Program-made: the position numbers and the translations under genes
The notes under the pieces: model-generated
The model's input: only the letters and a program-made list of their open reading frames with translations
Databases searched by the model: none
Told to the model about the DNA's origin: nothing
Source: Crossaster papposus
Lineage: Eukaryota; Echinodermata; Asteroidea; Velatida; Solasteridae
Direction of reading: 5' to 3'
Assembly (NCBI GenBank): GCA_037893245.1
Contig: JBAIAA010000020.1
Location: 868,001 to 932,000 of the forward strand
Length of the DNA: 64,000 bases
In this document: positions 48,116-61,122 of the stretch, piece by piece
How positions within the stretch are numbered: the first letter of the stretch is position 1
How the letters are laid out: each line of letters opens with the position of its first letter

Positions 48116-51031
48116 TTTTGGTGTGAATATTAAAAAATGTAATTGGCTAACCTACTAAAAATTGAAAAGAAATGGAAAGATAAAGACCAAGACAATAATC
48201 TGATTGTTGTTTGAGAAACCCCAGTGATGTCGGTGTGCAAGAAACTTGGTCGTGAACATTGTTGATTTTACACTGTTTTCAATGGGACTTGAATTACGCA
48301 GGTGCATCCTATAGGGTGCACCACCCTAATTGTAAGGAACATTTCTACGCTAGCTCATTTGCATTAAAAGTGCCCCCACAATTTCTTTTGAAAACGGATG
48401 CCGTTTGGTGAAAGAAATGGTGGGATTGTGTAAATATAGCATTGGATCAACTCCCTGGTTTTTGAGCTTCAATCCGAGGGCAGACTTGACAAAATTACGG
48501 TTGAAAAATGGGTCCTAATTGCCCTAGGACGTGGAGGGATGCCATTTGTAAAATGGCTGCTTGCAGGCTCGGGAAGTATCACTTTTCGGGAGGTGTGTTT
48601 CTTTTGGTGTGAATATTAAAAAATGTAATTGGCTAACCTACTAAAAATTGAAAAGAAATGGAAAGATAAAGACCAAGACAATAATCTGATTGTTGTTTGA
48701 GAAACCCCAGTGATGTCGGTGTGCAAGAAACTTGGTCGTGAACATTGTTGATTTTACACTGTTTTCAATGGGACTTGAATTAGGCAGGTGCACCCTATAG
48801 GGTGCACCACCCTAATTGTAAGGAACATTTCTACGCTAGCTCATTTGCATTAAAAGTGCCCCCACAATTTCTTTTGAAAACGGATGCCGTTTGGTGAAAG
48901 AAATGGTGGGATTGTGTAAATATAGCATAGGATCAACTCCCTGGTTTTTGAGCTTCAATCCGAGGGCAGACTTGACAAAATTACGGTTGAAAAATGGGTC
49001 CTAATTGCCCTAGAACGTGGAGGGATGCCATTTGTAAAATGGCTGCTTGCAGGCTCGGGAAGTATCACTTTTCGGGAGGTGTGTTTCTTTTGGTGTGAAT
49101 ATTAAAAAATGTAATTGGCTAACCTACTAAAAATTGAAAAGAAATGGAAAGATAAAGACCAAGACAATAATCTGATTGTTGTTTGAGAAACCCCAGTGAT
49201 GTCGGTGTGCAAGAAACTTGGTCGTGAACATTGTTGATTTTACACTGTTTTCAATGGGACTTGAATTACGCAGGTGCATCCTATAGGGTGCACCACCCTA
49301 ATTGTAAGGAACATTTCTACGCTAGCTCATTTGCATTAAAAGTGCCCCCACAATTTCTTTTGAAAACGGATGCCGTTTGGTGAAAGAAATGGTGGGATTG
49401 TGTAAATATAGCATTGGATCAACTCCCTGGTTTTTGAGCTTCAATCCGAGGGCAGACTTGACAAAATTACGGTTGAAAAATGGGTCCTAATTGCCCTAGG
49501 ACGTGGAGGGATGCCATTTGTAAAATGGCTGCTTGCAGGCTCGGGAAGTATCACTTTTCGGGAGGTGTGTTTCTTTTGGTGTGAATATTAAAAAATGTAA
49601 TTGGCTAACCTACTAAAAATTGAAAAGAAATGGAAAGATAAAGACCAAGACAATAATCTGATTGTTGTTTGAGAAACCCCAGTGATGTCGGTGTGCAAGA
49701 AACTTGGTCGTGAACATTGTTGATTTTACACTGTTTTCAATGGGACTTGAATTAGGCAGGTGCACCCTATAGGGTGCACCACCCTAATTGTAAGGAACAT
49801 TTCTACGCTAGCTCATTTGCATTAAAAGTGCCCCCACAATTTCTTTTGAAAACGGATGCCGTTTGGTGAAAGAAATGGTGGGATTGTGTAAATATAGCAT
49901 AGGATCAACTCCCTGGTTTTTGAGCTTCAATCCGAGGGCAGACTTGACAAAATTACGGTTGAAAAATGGGTCCTAATTGCCCTAGAACGTGGAGGGATGC
50001 CATTTGTAAAATGGCTGCTTGCAGGCTCGGGAAGTATCACTTTTCGGGAGGTGTGTTTCTTTTGGTGTGAATATTAAAAAATGTAATTGGCTAACCTACT
50101 AAAAATTGAAAAGAAATGGAAAGATAAAGACCAAGACAATAATCTGATTGTTGTTTGAGAAACCCCAGTGATGTCGGTGTGCAAGAAACTTGGTCGTGAA
50201 CATTGTTGATTTTACACTGTTTTCAATGGGACTTGAATTACGCAGGTGCATCCTATAGGGTGCACCACCCTAATTGTAAGGAACATTTCTACGCTAGCTC
50301 ATTTGCATTAAAAGTGCCCCCACAATTTCTTTTGAAAACGGATGCCGTTTGGTGAAAGAAATGGTGGGATTGTGTAAATATAGCATTGGATCAACTCCCT
50401 GGTTTTTGAGCTTCAATCCGAGGGCAGACTTGACAAAATTACGGTTGAAAAATGGGTCCTAATTGCCCTAGGACGTGGAGGGATGCCATTTGTAAAATGG
50501 CTGCTTGCAGGCTCGGGAAGTATCACTTTTCGGGAGGTGTGTTTCTTTTGGTGTGAATATTAAAAAATGTAATTGGCTAACCTACTAAAAATTGAAAAGA
50601 AATGGAAAGATAAAGACCAAGACAATAATCTGATTGTTGTTTGAGAAACCCCAGTGATGTCGGTGTGCAAGAAACTTGGTCGTGAACATTGTTGATTTTA
50701 CACTGTTTTCAATGGGACTTGAATTAGGCAGGTGCACCCTATAGGGTGCACCACCCTAATTGTAAGGAACATTTCTACGCTAGCTCATTTGCATTAAAAG
50801 TGCCCCCACAATTTCTTTTGAAAACGGATGCCGTTTGGTGAAAGAAATGGTGGGATTGTGTAAATATAGCATAGGATCAACTCCCTGGTTTTTGAGCTTC
50901 AATCCGAGGGCAGACTTGACAAAATTACGGTTGAAAAATGGGTCCTAATTGCCCTAGAACGTGGAGGGATGCCATTTGTAAAATGGCTGCTTGCAGGCTC
51001 GGGAAGTATCACTTTTCGGGAGGTGTGTTTC
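48116..51031 (+). repeat. Three tandem B(413g)+A dimers
   Basis: Type B units with 413g (CCTAGGACG) at 48116, 49088 and 50060 alternate with type A units at 48602, 49574 and 50546. This is a clean 972-bp dimer repeated three times, the same dimer seen at 34572-36515. Confidence 0.9.
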
Positions 51032-51436
51032 TTTTGGTGTGAATATTATAAAATGTAATTGGCTAACCTACTAAAAATTGAAAAGAAATGGAAAGATAAA
51101 GACCAAGACAATAATCTGATTGTTGTTTGAGAAACCCCAGTGATGTCGGTGTGCAAGAAACTTGGTCGTGAACATTGTTGATTTTACACTGTTTTCAATG
51201 GGACTTGAATTAGGCAGGTGCACCCTATAGGGTGCACCACCCTAATTGTAAGGAACATTTCTACGCTAGCTCATTTGCATTAAAAGTGCCCCCACAATTT
51301 CTTTTGAAAACGGATGCCGTTTGGTGAAAGAAATGGTGGGATTGTGTAAATATAGCATAGGATCAACTCCCTGGTTTTTGAGCTTCAATCCGAGGGCAGA
51401 CTTGACAAAATTACGGTTGAAAAATGGGTCCTAATT

Positions 51437-51616
51437 CAGAGGCGTGTGCAGGATTTTTTCCTGCGGGGGGCTGAATCAAATCATTATTTTTTTTTTCGTT
51501 TTTTCTTTCGTTTTTTTTTCCTCCTTTCCTTCTTTTTTCTCTTTCATTTTTTTTTTGGGATCCGCGCGTGCGGGGGGCTTCAGCCCCCAAAGCCCCCCCC
51601 CCTGGACACGCCAATG
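51437..51616. mobile_element. MITE-like DNA transposon, copy 4 (180 bp)
   Basis: TAATT flanks at 51432-51436 and 51617-51621; 10 C in the C run. The host unit (51032) carries AATATTATAAAATG, a change shared only with the host of the copy at 53566. Confidence 0.87.
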
Positions 51617-53565
51617 TAATTGCCCTAGAACGTGGAGGGATGCCATTTGTAAAATGGCTGCTTGCAGGCTCGGGAAGTATCACTTTTCGGGAGGTGTGTT
51701 TCTTTTGGTGTGAATATTAAAAAATGTAATTGGCTAACCTACTAAAAATTGAAAAGAAATGGAAAGATAAAGACCAAGACAATAATCTGATTGTTGTTTG
51801 AGAAACCCCAGTGATGTCGGTGTGCAAGAAACTTGGTCGTGAACATTGTTGATTTTACACTGTTTTCAATGGGACTTGAATTACGCAGGTGCATCCTATA
51901 GGGTGCACCACCCTAATTGTAAGGAACATTTCTACGCTAGCTCATTTGCATTAAAAGTGCCCCCACAATTTCTTTTGAAAACGGATGCCGTTTGGTGAAA
52001 GAAATGGTGGGATTGTGTAAATATAGCATTGGATCAACTCCCTGGTTTTTGAGCTTCAATCCGAGGGCAGACTTGACAAAATTACGGTTGAAAAATGGGT
52101 CCTAATTGCCCTAGAACGTGGAGGGATGCCATTTGTAAAATGGCTGCTTGCAGGCTCGGGAAGTATCACTTTTCGGGAGGTGTGTTTCTTTTGGTGTGAA
52201 TATTAAAAAATGTAATTGGCTAACCTACTAAAAATTGAAAAGAAATGGAAAGATAAAGACCAAGACAATAATCTGATTGTTGTTTGAGAAACCCCAGTGA
52301 TGTCGGTGTGCAAGAAACTTGGTCGTGAACATTGTTGATTTTACACTGTTTTCAATGGGACTTGAATTACGCAGGTGCATCCTATAGGGTGCACCACCCT
52401 AATTGTAAGGAACATTTCTACGCTAGCTCATTTGCATTAAAAGTGCCCCCACAATTTCTTTTGAAAACGGATGCCGTTTGGTGAAAGAAATGGTGGGATT
52501 GTGTAAATATAGCATTGGATCAACTCCCTGGTTTTTGAGCTTCAATCCGAGGGCAGACTTGACAAAATTACGGTTGAAAAATGGGTCCTAATTGCCCTAG
52601 GACGTGGAGGGATGCCATTTGTAAAATGGCTGCTTGCAGGCTCGGGAAGTATCACTTTTCGGGAGGTGTGTTTCTTTTGGTGTGAATATTAAAAAATGTA
52701 ATTGGCTAACCTACTAAAAATTGAAAAGAAATGGAAAGATAAAGACCAAGACAATAATCTGATTGTTGTTTGAGAAACCCCAGTGATGTCGGTGTGCAAG
52801 AAACTTGGTCGTGAACATTGTTGATTTTACACTGTTTTCAATGGGACTTGAATTAGGCAGGTGCACCCTATAGGGTGCACCACCCTAATTGTAAGGAACA
52901 TTTCTACGCTAGCTCATTTGCATTAAAAGTGCCCCCACAATTTCTTTTGAAAACGGATGCCGTTTGGTGAAAGAAATGGTGGGATTGTGTAAATATAGCA
53001 TAGGATCAACTCCCTGGTTTTTGAGCTTCAATCCGAGGGCAGACTTGACAAAATTACGGTTGAAAAATGGGTCCTAATTGCCCTAGAACGTGGAGGGATG
53101 CCATTTGTAAAATGGCTGCTTGCAGGCTCGGGAAGTATCACTTTTCGGGAGGTGTGTTTCTTTTGGTGTGAATATTATAAAATGTAATTGGCTAACCTAC
53201 TAAAAATTGAAAAGAAATGGAAAGATAAAGACCAAGACAATAATCTGATTGTTGTTTGAGAAACCCCAGTGATGTCGGTGTGCAAGAAACTTGGTCGTGA
53301 ACATTGTTGATTTTACACTGTTTTCAATGGGACTTGAATTAGGCAGGTGCACCCTATAGGGTGCACCACCCTAATTGTAAGGAACATTTCTACGCTAGCT
53401 CATTTGCATTAAAAGTGCCCCCACAATTTCTTTTGAAAACGGATGCCGTTTGGTGAAAGAAATGGTGGGATTGTGTAAATATAGCATAGGATCAACTCCC
53501 TGGTTTTTGAGCTTCAATCCGAGGGCAGACTTGACAAAATTACGGTTGAAAAATGGGTCCTAATT

Positions 53566-53745
53566 CAGAGGCGTGTGCAGGATTTTTTCCTGCGGGGGGC
53601 TGAATCAAATCATTATTTTTTTTTTCGTTTTTTCTTTCGTTTTTTTTTCCTCCTTTCCTTCTTTTTTCTCTTTCATTTTTTTTTTGGGATCCGCGCGTGC
53701 GGGGGGCTTCAGCCCCCAAAGCCCCCCCCCCTGGACACGCCAATG
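53566..53745. mobile_element. MITE-like DNA transposon, copy 5 (180 bp)
   Basis: TAATT flanks at 53561-53565 and 53746-53750; 10 C in the C run. The host unit (53161) shares AATATTATAAAATG with the one at 51032. Spacing between these two copies is 2129 bp, which is 4 x 486 + 185, so they are a recent 4-unit duplication. Confidence 0.87.
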
Positions 53746-55289
53746 TAATTGCCCTAGAACGTGGAGGGATGCCATTTGTAAAATGGCTGCTTGCAGGCTC
53801 GGGAAGTATCACTTTTCGGGAGGTGTGTTTCTTTTGGTGTGAATATTAAAAAATGTAATTGGCTAACCTACTAAAAATTGAAAAGAAATGGAAAGATAAA
53901 GACCAAGACAATAATCTGATTGTTGTTTGAGAAACCCCAGTGATGTCGGTGTGCAAGAAACTTGGTCGTGAACATTGTTGATTTTACACTGTTTTCAATG
54001 GGACTTGAATTACGCAGGTGCATCCTATAGGGTGCACCACCCTAATTGTAAGGAACATTTCTACGCTAGCTCATTTGCATTAAAAGTGCCCCCACAATTT
54101 CTTTTGAAAACGGATGCCGTTTGGTGAAAGAAATGGTGGGATTGTGTAAATATAGCATTGGATCAACTCCCTGGTTTTTGAGCTTCAATCCGAGGGCAGA
54201 CTTGACAAAATTACGGTTGAAAAATGGGTCCTAATTGCCCTAGAACGTGGAGGGATGCCATTTGTAAAATGGCTGCTTGCAGGCTCGGGAAGTATCACTT
54301 TTCGGGAGGTGTGTTTCTTTTGGTGTGAATATTAAAAAATGTAATTGGCTAACCTACTAAAAATTGAAAAGAAATGGAAAGATAAAGACCAAGACAATAA
54401 TCTGATTGTTGTTTGAGAAACCCCAGTGATGTCGGTGTGCAAGAAACTTGGTCGTGAACATTGTTGATTTTACACTGTTTTCAATGGGACTTGAATTACG
54501 CAGGTGCATCCTATAGGGTGCACCACCCTAATTGTAAGGAACATTTCTACGCTAGCTCATTTGCATTAAAAGTGCCCCCACAATTTCTTTTGAAAACGGA
54601 TGCCGTTTGGTGAAAGAAATGGTGGGATTGTGTAAATATAGCATTGGATCAACTCCCTGGTTTTTGAGCTTCAATCCGAGGGCAGACTTGACAAAATTAC
54701 GGTTGAAAAATGGGTCCTAATTGCCCTAGAACGTGGAGGGATGCCATTTGTAAAATGGCTGCTTGTAGGCTCGGGAAGTATCACTTTTCGGGAGGTGTGT
54801 TTCTTTTGGTGTGAATATTAAAAAATGTAATTGGCTAACCTACTAAAAATTGAAAAGAAATGGAAAGATAAAGACCAAGACAATAATCTGATTGTTGTTT
54901 GAGAAACCCCAGTGATGTCGGTGTGCAAGAAACTTGGTCGTGAACATTGTTGATTTTACACTGTTTTCAATGGGACTTGAATTACGCAGGTGCATCCTAT
55001 AGGGTGCACCACCCTAATTGTAAGGAACATTTCTACGCTAGCTCATTTGCATTAAAAGTGCCCCCACAATTTCTTTTGAAAACGGATGCCGTTTGGTGAA
55101 AGAAATGGTGGGATTGTGTAAATATAGCATTGGATCAACTCCCTGGTTTTTGAGCTTCAATCCGAGGGCAGACTTGACAAAATTACGGTTGAAAAATGGG
55201 TCCTAATTGCCCTAGAACGTGGAGGGATGCCATTTGTAAAATGGCTGCTTGCAGGCTCGGGAAGTATCACTTTTCGGGAGGTGTGTTTC

Positions 55290-57233
55290 TTTTGGTGTGA
55301 ATATTAAAAAATGTAATTGGCTAACCTACTAAAAATTGAAAAGAAATGGAAAGATAAAGACCAAGACAATAATCTGATTGTTGTTTGAGAAACCCCAGTG
55401 ATGTCGGTGTGCAAGAAACTTGGTCGTGAACATTGTTGATTTTACACTGTTTTCAATGGGACTTGAATTAGGCAGGTGCACCCTATAGGGTGCACCACCC
55501 TAATTGTAAGGAACATTTCTACGCTAGCTCATTTGCATTAAAAGTGCCCCCACAATTTCTTTTGAAAACGGATGCCGTTTGGTGAAAGAAATGGTGGGAT
55601 TGTGTAAATATAGCATAGGATCAACTCCCTGGTTTTTGAGCTTCAATCCGAGGGCAGACTTGACAAAATTACGGTTGAAAAATGGGTCCTAATTGCCCTA
55701 GAACGTGGAGGGATGCCATTTGTAAAATGGCTGCTTGCAGGCTCGGGAAGTATCACTTTTCGGGAGGTGTGTTTCTTTTGGTGTGAATATTAAAAAATGT
55801 AATTGGCTAACCTACTAAAAATTGAAAAGAAATGGAAAGATAAAGACCAAGACAATAATCTGATTGTTGTTTGAGAAACCCCAGTGATGTCGGTGTGCAA
55901 GAAACTTGGTCGTGAACATTGTTGATTTTACACTGTTTTCAATGGGACTTGAATTACGCAGGTGCATCCTATAGGGTGCACCACCCTAATTGTAAGGAAC
56001 ATTTCTACGCTAGCTCATTTGCATTAAAAGTGCCCCCACAATTTATTTTGAAAACGGATGCCGTTTGGTGAAAGAAATGGTGGGATTGTGTAAATATAGC
56101 ATAGGATCAACTCCCTGGTTTTTGAGCTTCAATCCGAGGGCAGACTTGACAAAATTACGGTTGAAAAATGGGTCCTAATTGCCCTAGAACGTGGAGGGAT
56201 GCCATTTGTAAAATGGCTGCTTGCAGGCTCGGGAAGTATCACTTTTCGGGAGGTGTGTTTCTTTTGGTGTGAATATTAAAAAATATAATTGGCTAACCTA
56301 CTAAAAATTGAAAATAAATGGAAAGATAAAGACCAAGACAATAATCTGATTGTTGTTTGAGAAACCCCAGTGATGTCGGTGTGCAAGAAACTTGGTCGTG
56401 AACATTGTTGATTTTACACTGTTTTCAATGGGACTTGAATTAGGCAGGTGCACCCTATAGGGTGCACCACCCTAATTGTAAGGAACATTTCTACGCTAGC
56501 TCATTTGCATTAAAAGTGCCCCCACAATTTCTTTTGAAAACGGATGCCGTTTGGTGAAAGAAATGGTGGGATTGTGTAAATATAGCATTGGATCAACTCC
56601 CTGGTTTTTGAGCTTCAATCCGAGGGCAGACTTGACAAAATTACGGTTGAAAAATGGGTCCTAATTGCCCTAGAACGTGGAGGGATGCCATTTGTAAAAT
56701 GGCTGCTTGCAGGCTCGGGAAGTATCACTTTTCGGGAGGTGTGTTTCTTTTGGTGTGAATATTAAAAAATGTAATTGGCTAACCTACTAAAAATTGAAAA
56801 GAAATGGAAAGATAAAGACCAAGACAATAATCTGATTGTTGTTTGAGAAACCCCAGTGATGTCGGTGTGCAAGAAACTTGGTCGTGAACATTGTTGATTT
56901 TACACTGTTTTCAATGGGACTTGAATTACGCAGGTGCATCCTATAGGGTGCACCACCCTAATTGTAAGGAACATTTCTACGCTAGCTCATTTGCATTAAA
57001 AGTGCCCCCACAATTTCTTTTGAAAACGGATGCCGTTTGGTGAAAGAAATGGTGGGATTGTGTAAATATAGCATTGGATCAACTCCCTGGTTTTTGAGCT
57101 TCAATCCGAGGGCAGACTTGACAAAATTACGGTTGAAAAATGGGTCCTAATTGCCCTAGAACGTGGAGGGATGCCATTTGTAAAATGGCTGCTTGCAGGC
57201 TCGGGAAGTATCACTTTTCGGGAGGTGTGTTTC
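55290..57233 (+). repeat. A, hybrid B/A, 24a+54t and B units
   Basis: Unit 55290 is A. Unit 55776 has B-type 182c/192t in its 5' half but 270a and 328a in its 3' half. Unit 56262 has 24a+54t with 328t. Unit 56748 is B. The hybrid implies an exchange between positions 192 and 270. Confidence 0.8.
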
Positions 57234-59178
57234 TTTTGGTGTGAATATTAAAAAATGTAATTGGCTAACCTACTAAAAATTGAAAAGAAATGGAAAGATA
57301 AAAGACCAAGACAATAATCTGATTGTTGTTTGAGAAACCCCAGTGATGTCGGTGTGCAAGAAACTTGGTCGTGAACATTGTTGATTTTACACTGTTTTCA
57401 ATGGGACTTGAATTAGGCAGGTGCACCCTATAGGGTGCACCACCCTAATTGTAAGGAACATTTCTACGCTAGCTCATTTGCATTAAAAGTGCCCCCACAA
57501 TTTCTTTTGAAAACGGATGCCGTTTGGTGAAAGAAATGGTGGGATTGTGTAAATATAGCATAGGATCAACTCCCTGGTTTTTGAGCTTCAATCCGAGGGC
57601 AGACTTGACAAAATTACGGTTGAAAAATGGGTCCTAATTGCCCTAGAACGTGGAGGGATGCCATTTGTAAAATGGCTGCTTGCAGGCTCGGGAAGTATCA
57701 CTTTTCGGGAGGTGTGTTTCTTTTGGTGTGAATATTAAAAAATGTAATTGGCTAACCTACTAAAAATTGAAAAGAAATGGAAAGATAAAGACCAAGACAA
57801 TAATCTGATTGTTGTTTGAGAAACCCCAGTGATGTCGGTGTGCAAGAAACTTGGTCGTGAACATTGTTGATTTTACACTGTTTTCAATGGGACTTGAATT
57901 ACGCAGGTGCATCCTATAGGGTGCACCACCCTAATTGTAAGGAACATTTCTACGCTAGCTCATTTGCATTAAAAGTGCCCCCACAATTTCTTTTGAAAAC
58001 GGATGCCGTTTGGTGAAAGAAATGGTGGGATTGTGTAAATATAGCATTGGATCAACTCCCTGGTTTTTGAGCTTCAATCCGAGGGCAGACTTGACAAAAT
58101 TACGGTTGAAAAATGGGTCCTAATTGCCCTAGAACGTGGAGGGATGCCATTTGTAAAATGGCTGCTTGCAGGCTCGGGAAGTATCACTTTTCGGGAGGTG
58201 TGTTTCTTTTGGTGTGAATATTAAAAAATGTAATTGGCTAACCTACTAAAAATTGAAAAGAAATGGAAAGATAAAGACCAAGACAATAATCTGATTGTTG
58301 TTTGAGAAACCCCAGTGATGTCGGTGTGCAAGAAACTTGGTCGTGAACATTGTTGATTTTACACTTTTTTCAATGGGACTTGAATTAGGCAGGTGCACCC
58401 TATAGGGTGCACCACCCTAATTGTAAGGAACATTTCTACGCTAGCTCATTTGCATTAAAAGTGCCCCCACAATTTCTTTTGAAAACGGATGCCGTTTGGT
58501 GAAAGAAATGGTGGGATTGTGTAAATATAGCATAGGATCAACTCCCTGGTTTTTGAGCTTCAATCCGAGGGCAGACTTGACAAAATTACGGTTGAAAAAT
58601 GGGTCCTAATTGCCCTAGAACGTGGAGGGATGCCATTTGTAAAATGGCTGCTTGCAGGCTCAGGAAGTATCACTTTTCGGGAGGTGTGTTTCTTTTGGTG
58701 TGAATATTAAAAAATGTAATTGGCTAACCTACTAAAAATTGAAAAGAAATGGAAAGATAAAGACCAAGACAATAATCTGATTGTTGTTTGAGAAACCCCA
58801 GTGATGTCGGTGTGCAAGAAACTTGGTCGTGAACATTGTTGATTTTACACTGTTTTCAATGGGACTTGAATTACGCAGGTGCATCCTATAGGGTGCACCA
58901 CCCTAATTGTAAGGAACATTTCTACGCTAGCTCATTTGCATTAAAAGTGCCCCCACAATTTATTTTGAAAACGGATGCCGTTTGGTGAAAGAAATGGTGG
59001 GATTGTGTAAATATAGCATAGGATCAACTCCCTGGTTTTTGAGCTTCAATCCGAGGGCAGACTTGACAAAATTACGGTTGAAAAATGGGTCCTAATTGCC
59101 CTAGAACGTGGAGGGATGCCATTTGTAAAATGGCTGCTTGCAGGCTCGGGAAGTATCACTTTTCGGGAGGTGTGTTTC
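57234..59178 (+). repeat. 4-unit block (A, B, A-T6, hybrid), copy 1
   Basis: Unit 57234 (A) is 487 bp because one A is added in GATAAAAGACC at about 57300-57303. It is followed by B (57721), A with CACTTTTTTC and a private CTCAGGAAG (58207), and hybrid B/A with 270a (58693). The series repeats at 59179. Confidence 0.85.
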
Positions 59179-61122
59179 TTTTGGTGTGAATATTAAAAAA
59201 TGTAATTGGCTAACCTACTAAAAATTGAAAAGAAATGGAAAGATAAAGACCAAGACAATAATCTGATTGTTGTTTGAGAAACCCCAGTGATGTCGGTGTG
59301 CAAGAAACTTGGTCGTGAACATTGTTGATTTTACACTGTTTTCAATGGGACTTGAATTAGGCAGGTGCACCCTATAGGGTGCACCACCCTAATTGTAAGG
59401 AACATTTCTACGCTAGCTCATTTGCATTAAAAGTGCCCCCACAATTTCTTTTGAAAACGGATGCCGTTTGGTGAAAGAAATGGTGGGATTGTGTAAATAT
59501 AGCATAGGATCAACTCCCTGGTTTTTGAGCTTCAATCCGAGGGCAGACTTGACAAAATTACGGTTGAAAAATGGGTCCTAATTGCCCTAGAACGTGGAGG
59601 GATGCCATTTGTAAAATGGCTGCTTGCAGGCTCGGGAAGTATCACTTTTCGGGAGGTGTGTTTCTTTTGGTGTGAATATTAAAAAATGTAATTGGCTAAC
59701 CTACTAAAAATTGAAAAGAAATGGAAAGATAAAGACCAAGACAATAATCTGATTGTTGTTTGAGAAACCCCAGTGATGTCGGTGTGCAAGAAACTTGGTC
59801 GTGAACATTGTTGATTTTACACTGTTTTCAATGGGACTTGAATTACGCAGGTGCATCCTATAGGGTGCACCACCCTAATTGTAAGGAACATTTCTACGCT
59901 AGCTCATTTGCATTAAAAGTGCCCCCACAATTTCTTTTGAAAACGGATGCCGTTTGGTGAAAGAAATGGTGGGATTGTGTAAATATAGCATTGGATCAAC
60001 TCCCTGGTTTTTGAGCTTCAATCCGAGGGCAGACTTGACAAAATTACGGTTGAAAAATGGGTCCTAATTGCCCTAGAACGTGGAGGGATGCCATTTGTAA
60101 AATGGCTGCTTGCAGGCTCGGGAAGTATCACTTTTCGGGAGGTGTGTTTCTTTTGGTGTGAATATTAAAAAATGTAATTGGCTAACCTACTAAAAATTGA
60201 AAAGAAATGGAAAGATAAAGACCAAGACAATAATCTGATTGTTGTTTGAGAAACCCCAGTGATGTCGGTGTGCAAGAAACTTGGTCGTGAACATTGTTGA
60301 TTTTACACTTTTTTCAATGGGACTTGAATTAGGCAGGTGCACCCTATAGGGTGCACCACCCTAATTGTAAGGAACATTTCTACGCTAGCTCATTTGCATT
60401 AAAAGTGCCCCCACAATTTCTTTTGAAAACGGATGCCGTTTGGTGAAAGAAATGGTGGGATTGTGTAAATATAGCATAGGATCAACTCCCTGGTTTTTGA
60501 GCTTCAATCCGAGGGCAGACTTGACAAAATTACGGTTGAAAAATGGGTCCTAATTGCCCTAGAACGTGGAGGGATGCCATTTGTAAAATGGCTGCTTGCA
60601 GGCTCGGGAAGTATCACTTTTCGGGAGGTGTGTTTCTTTTGGTGTGAATATTAAAAAATGTAATTGGCTAACCTACTAAAAATTGAAAAGAAATGGAAAG
60701 ATAAAGACCAAGACAATAATCCGATTGTTGTTTGAGAAACCCCAGTGATGTCGGTGTGCAAGAAACTTGGTCGTGAACATTGTTGATTTTACACTGTTTT
60801 CAATGGGACTTGAATTACGCAGGTGCATCCTATAGGGTGCACCACCCTAATTGTAAGGAACATTTCTACGCTAGCTCATTTGCATTAAAAGTGCCCCCAC
60901 AATTTATTTTGAAAACGGATGCCGTTTGGTGAAAGAAATGGTGGGATTGTGTAAATATAGCATAGGATCAACTCCCTGGTTTTTGAGCTTCAATCCGAGG
61001 GCAGACTTGACAAAATTACGGTTGAAAAATGGGTCCTAATTGCCCTAGAACGTGGAGGGATGCCATTTGTAAAATGGCTGCTTGCAGGCTCGGGAAGTAT
61101 CACTTTTCGGGAGGTGTGTTTC
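59179..61122 (+). repeat. 4-unit block (A, B, A-T6, hybrid), copy 2
   Basis: Units A (59179), B (59665), A with CACTTTTTTC (60151) and hybrid B/A with 270a (60637, also AATCCGATT). The 6-T variant and the hybrid are spaced exactly 1944 bp from their partners at 58207 and 58693. Confidence 0.85.

Larger units (their letters stand above)
51032..55289 (+). repeat. 4-unit MITE block, duplicated
   Basis: Units 51032 (AATATTATAAAATG, MITE), 51703 (B), 52189 (B, 413g), 52675 (A), then 53161 (AATATTATAAAATG, MITE), 53832 (B), 54318 (B, 413a, GCTTGTAGG), 54804 (B). The first two members correspond closely. The third differs at 413, and the fourth differs in type, which places the end of the duplicated segment there. 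Confidence 0.82.
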
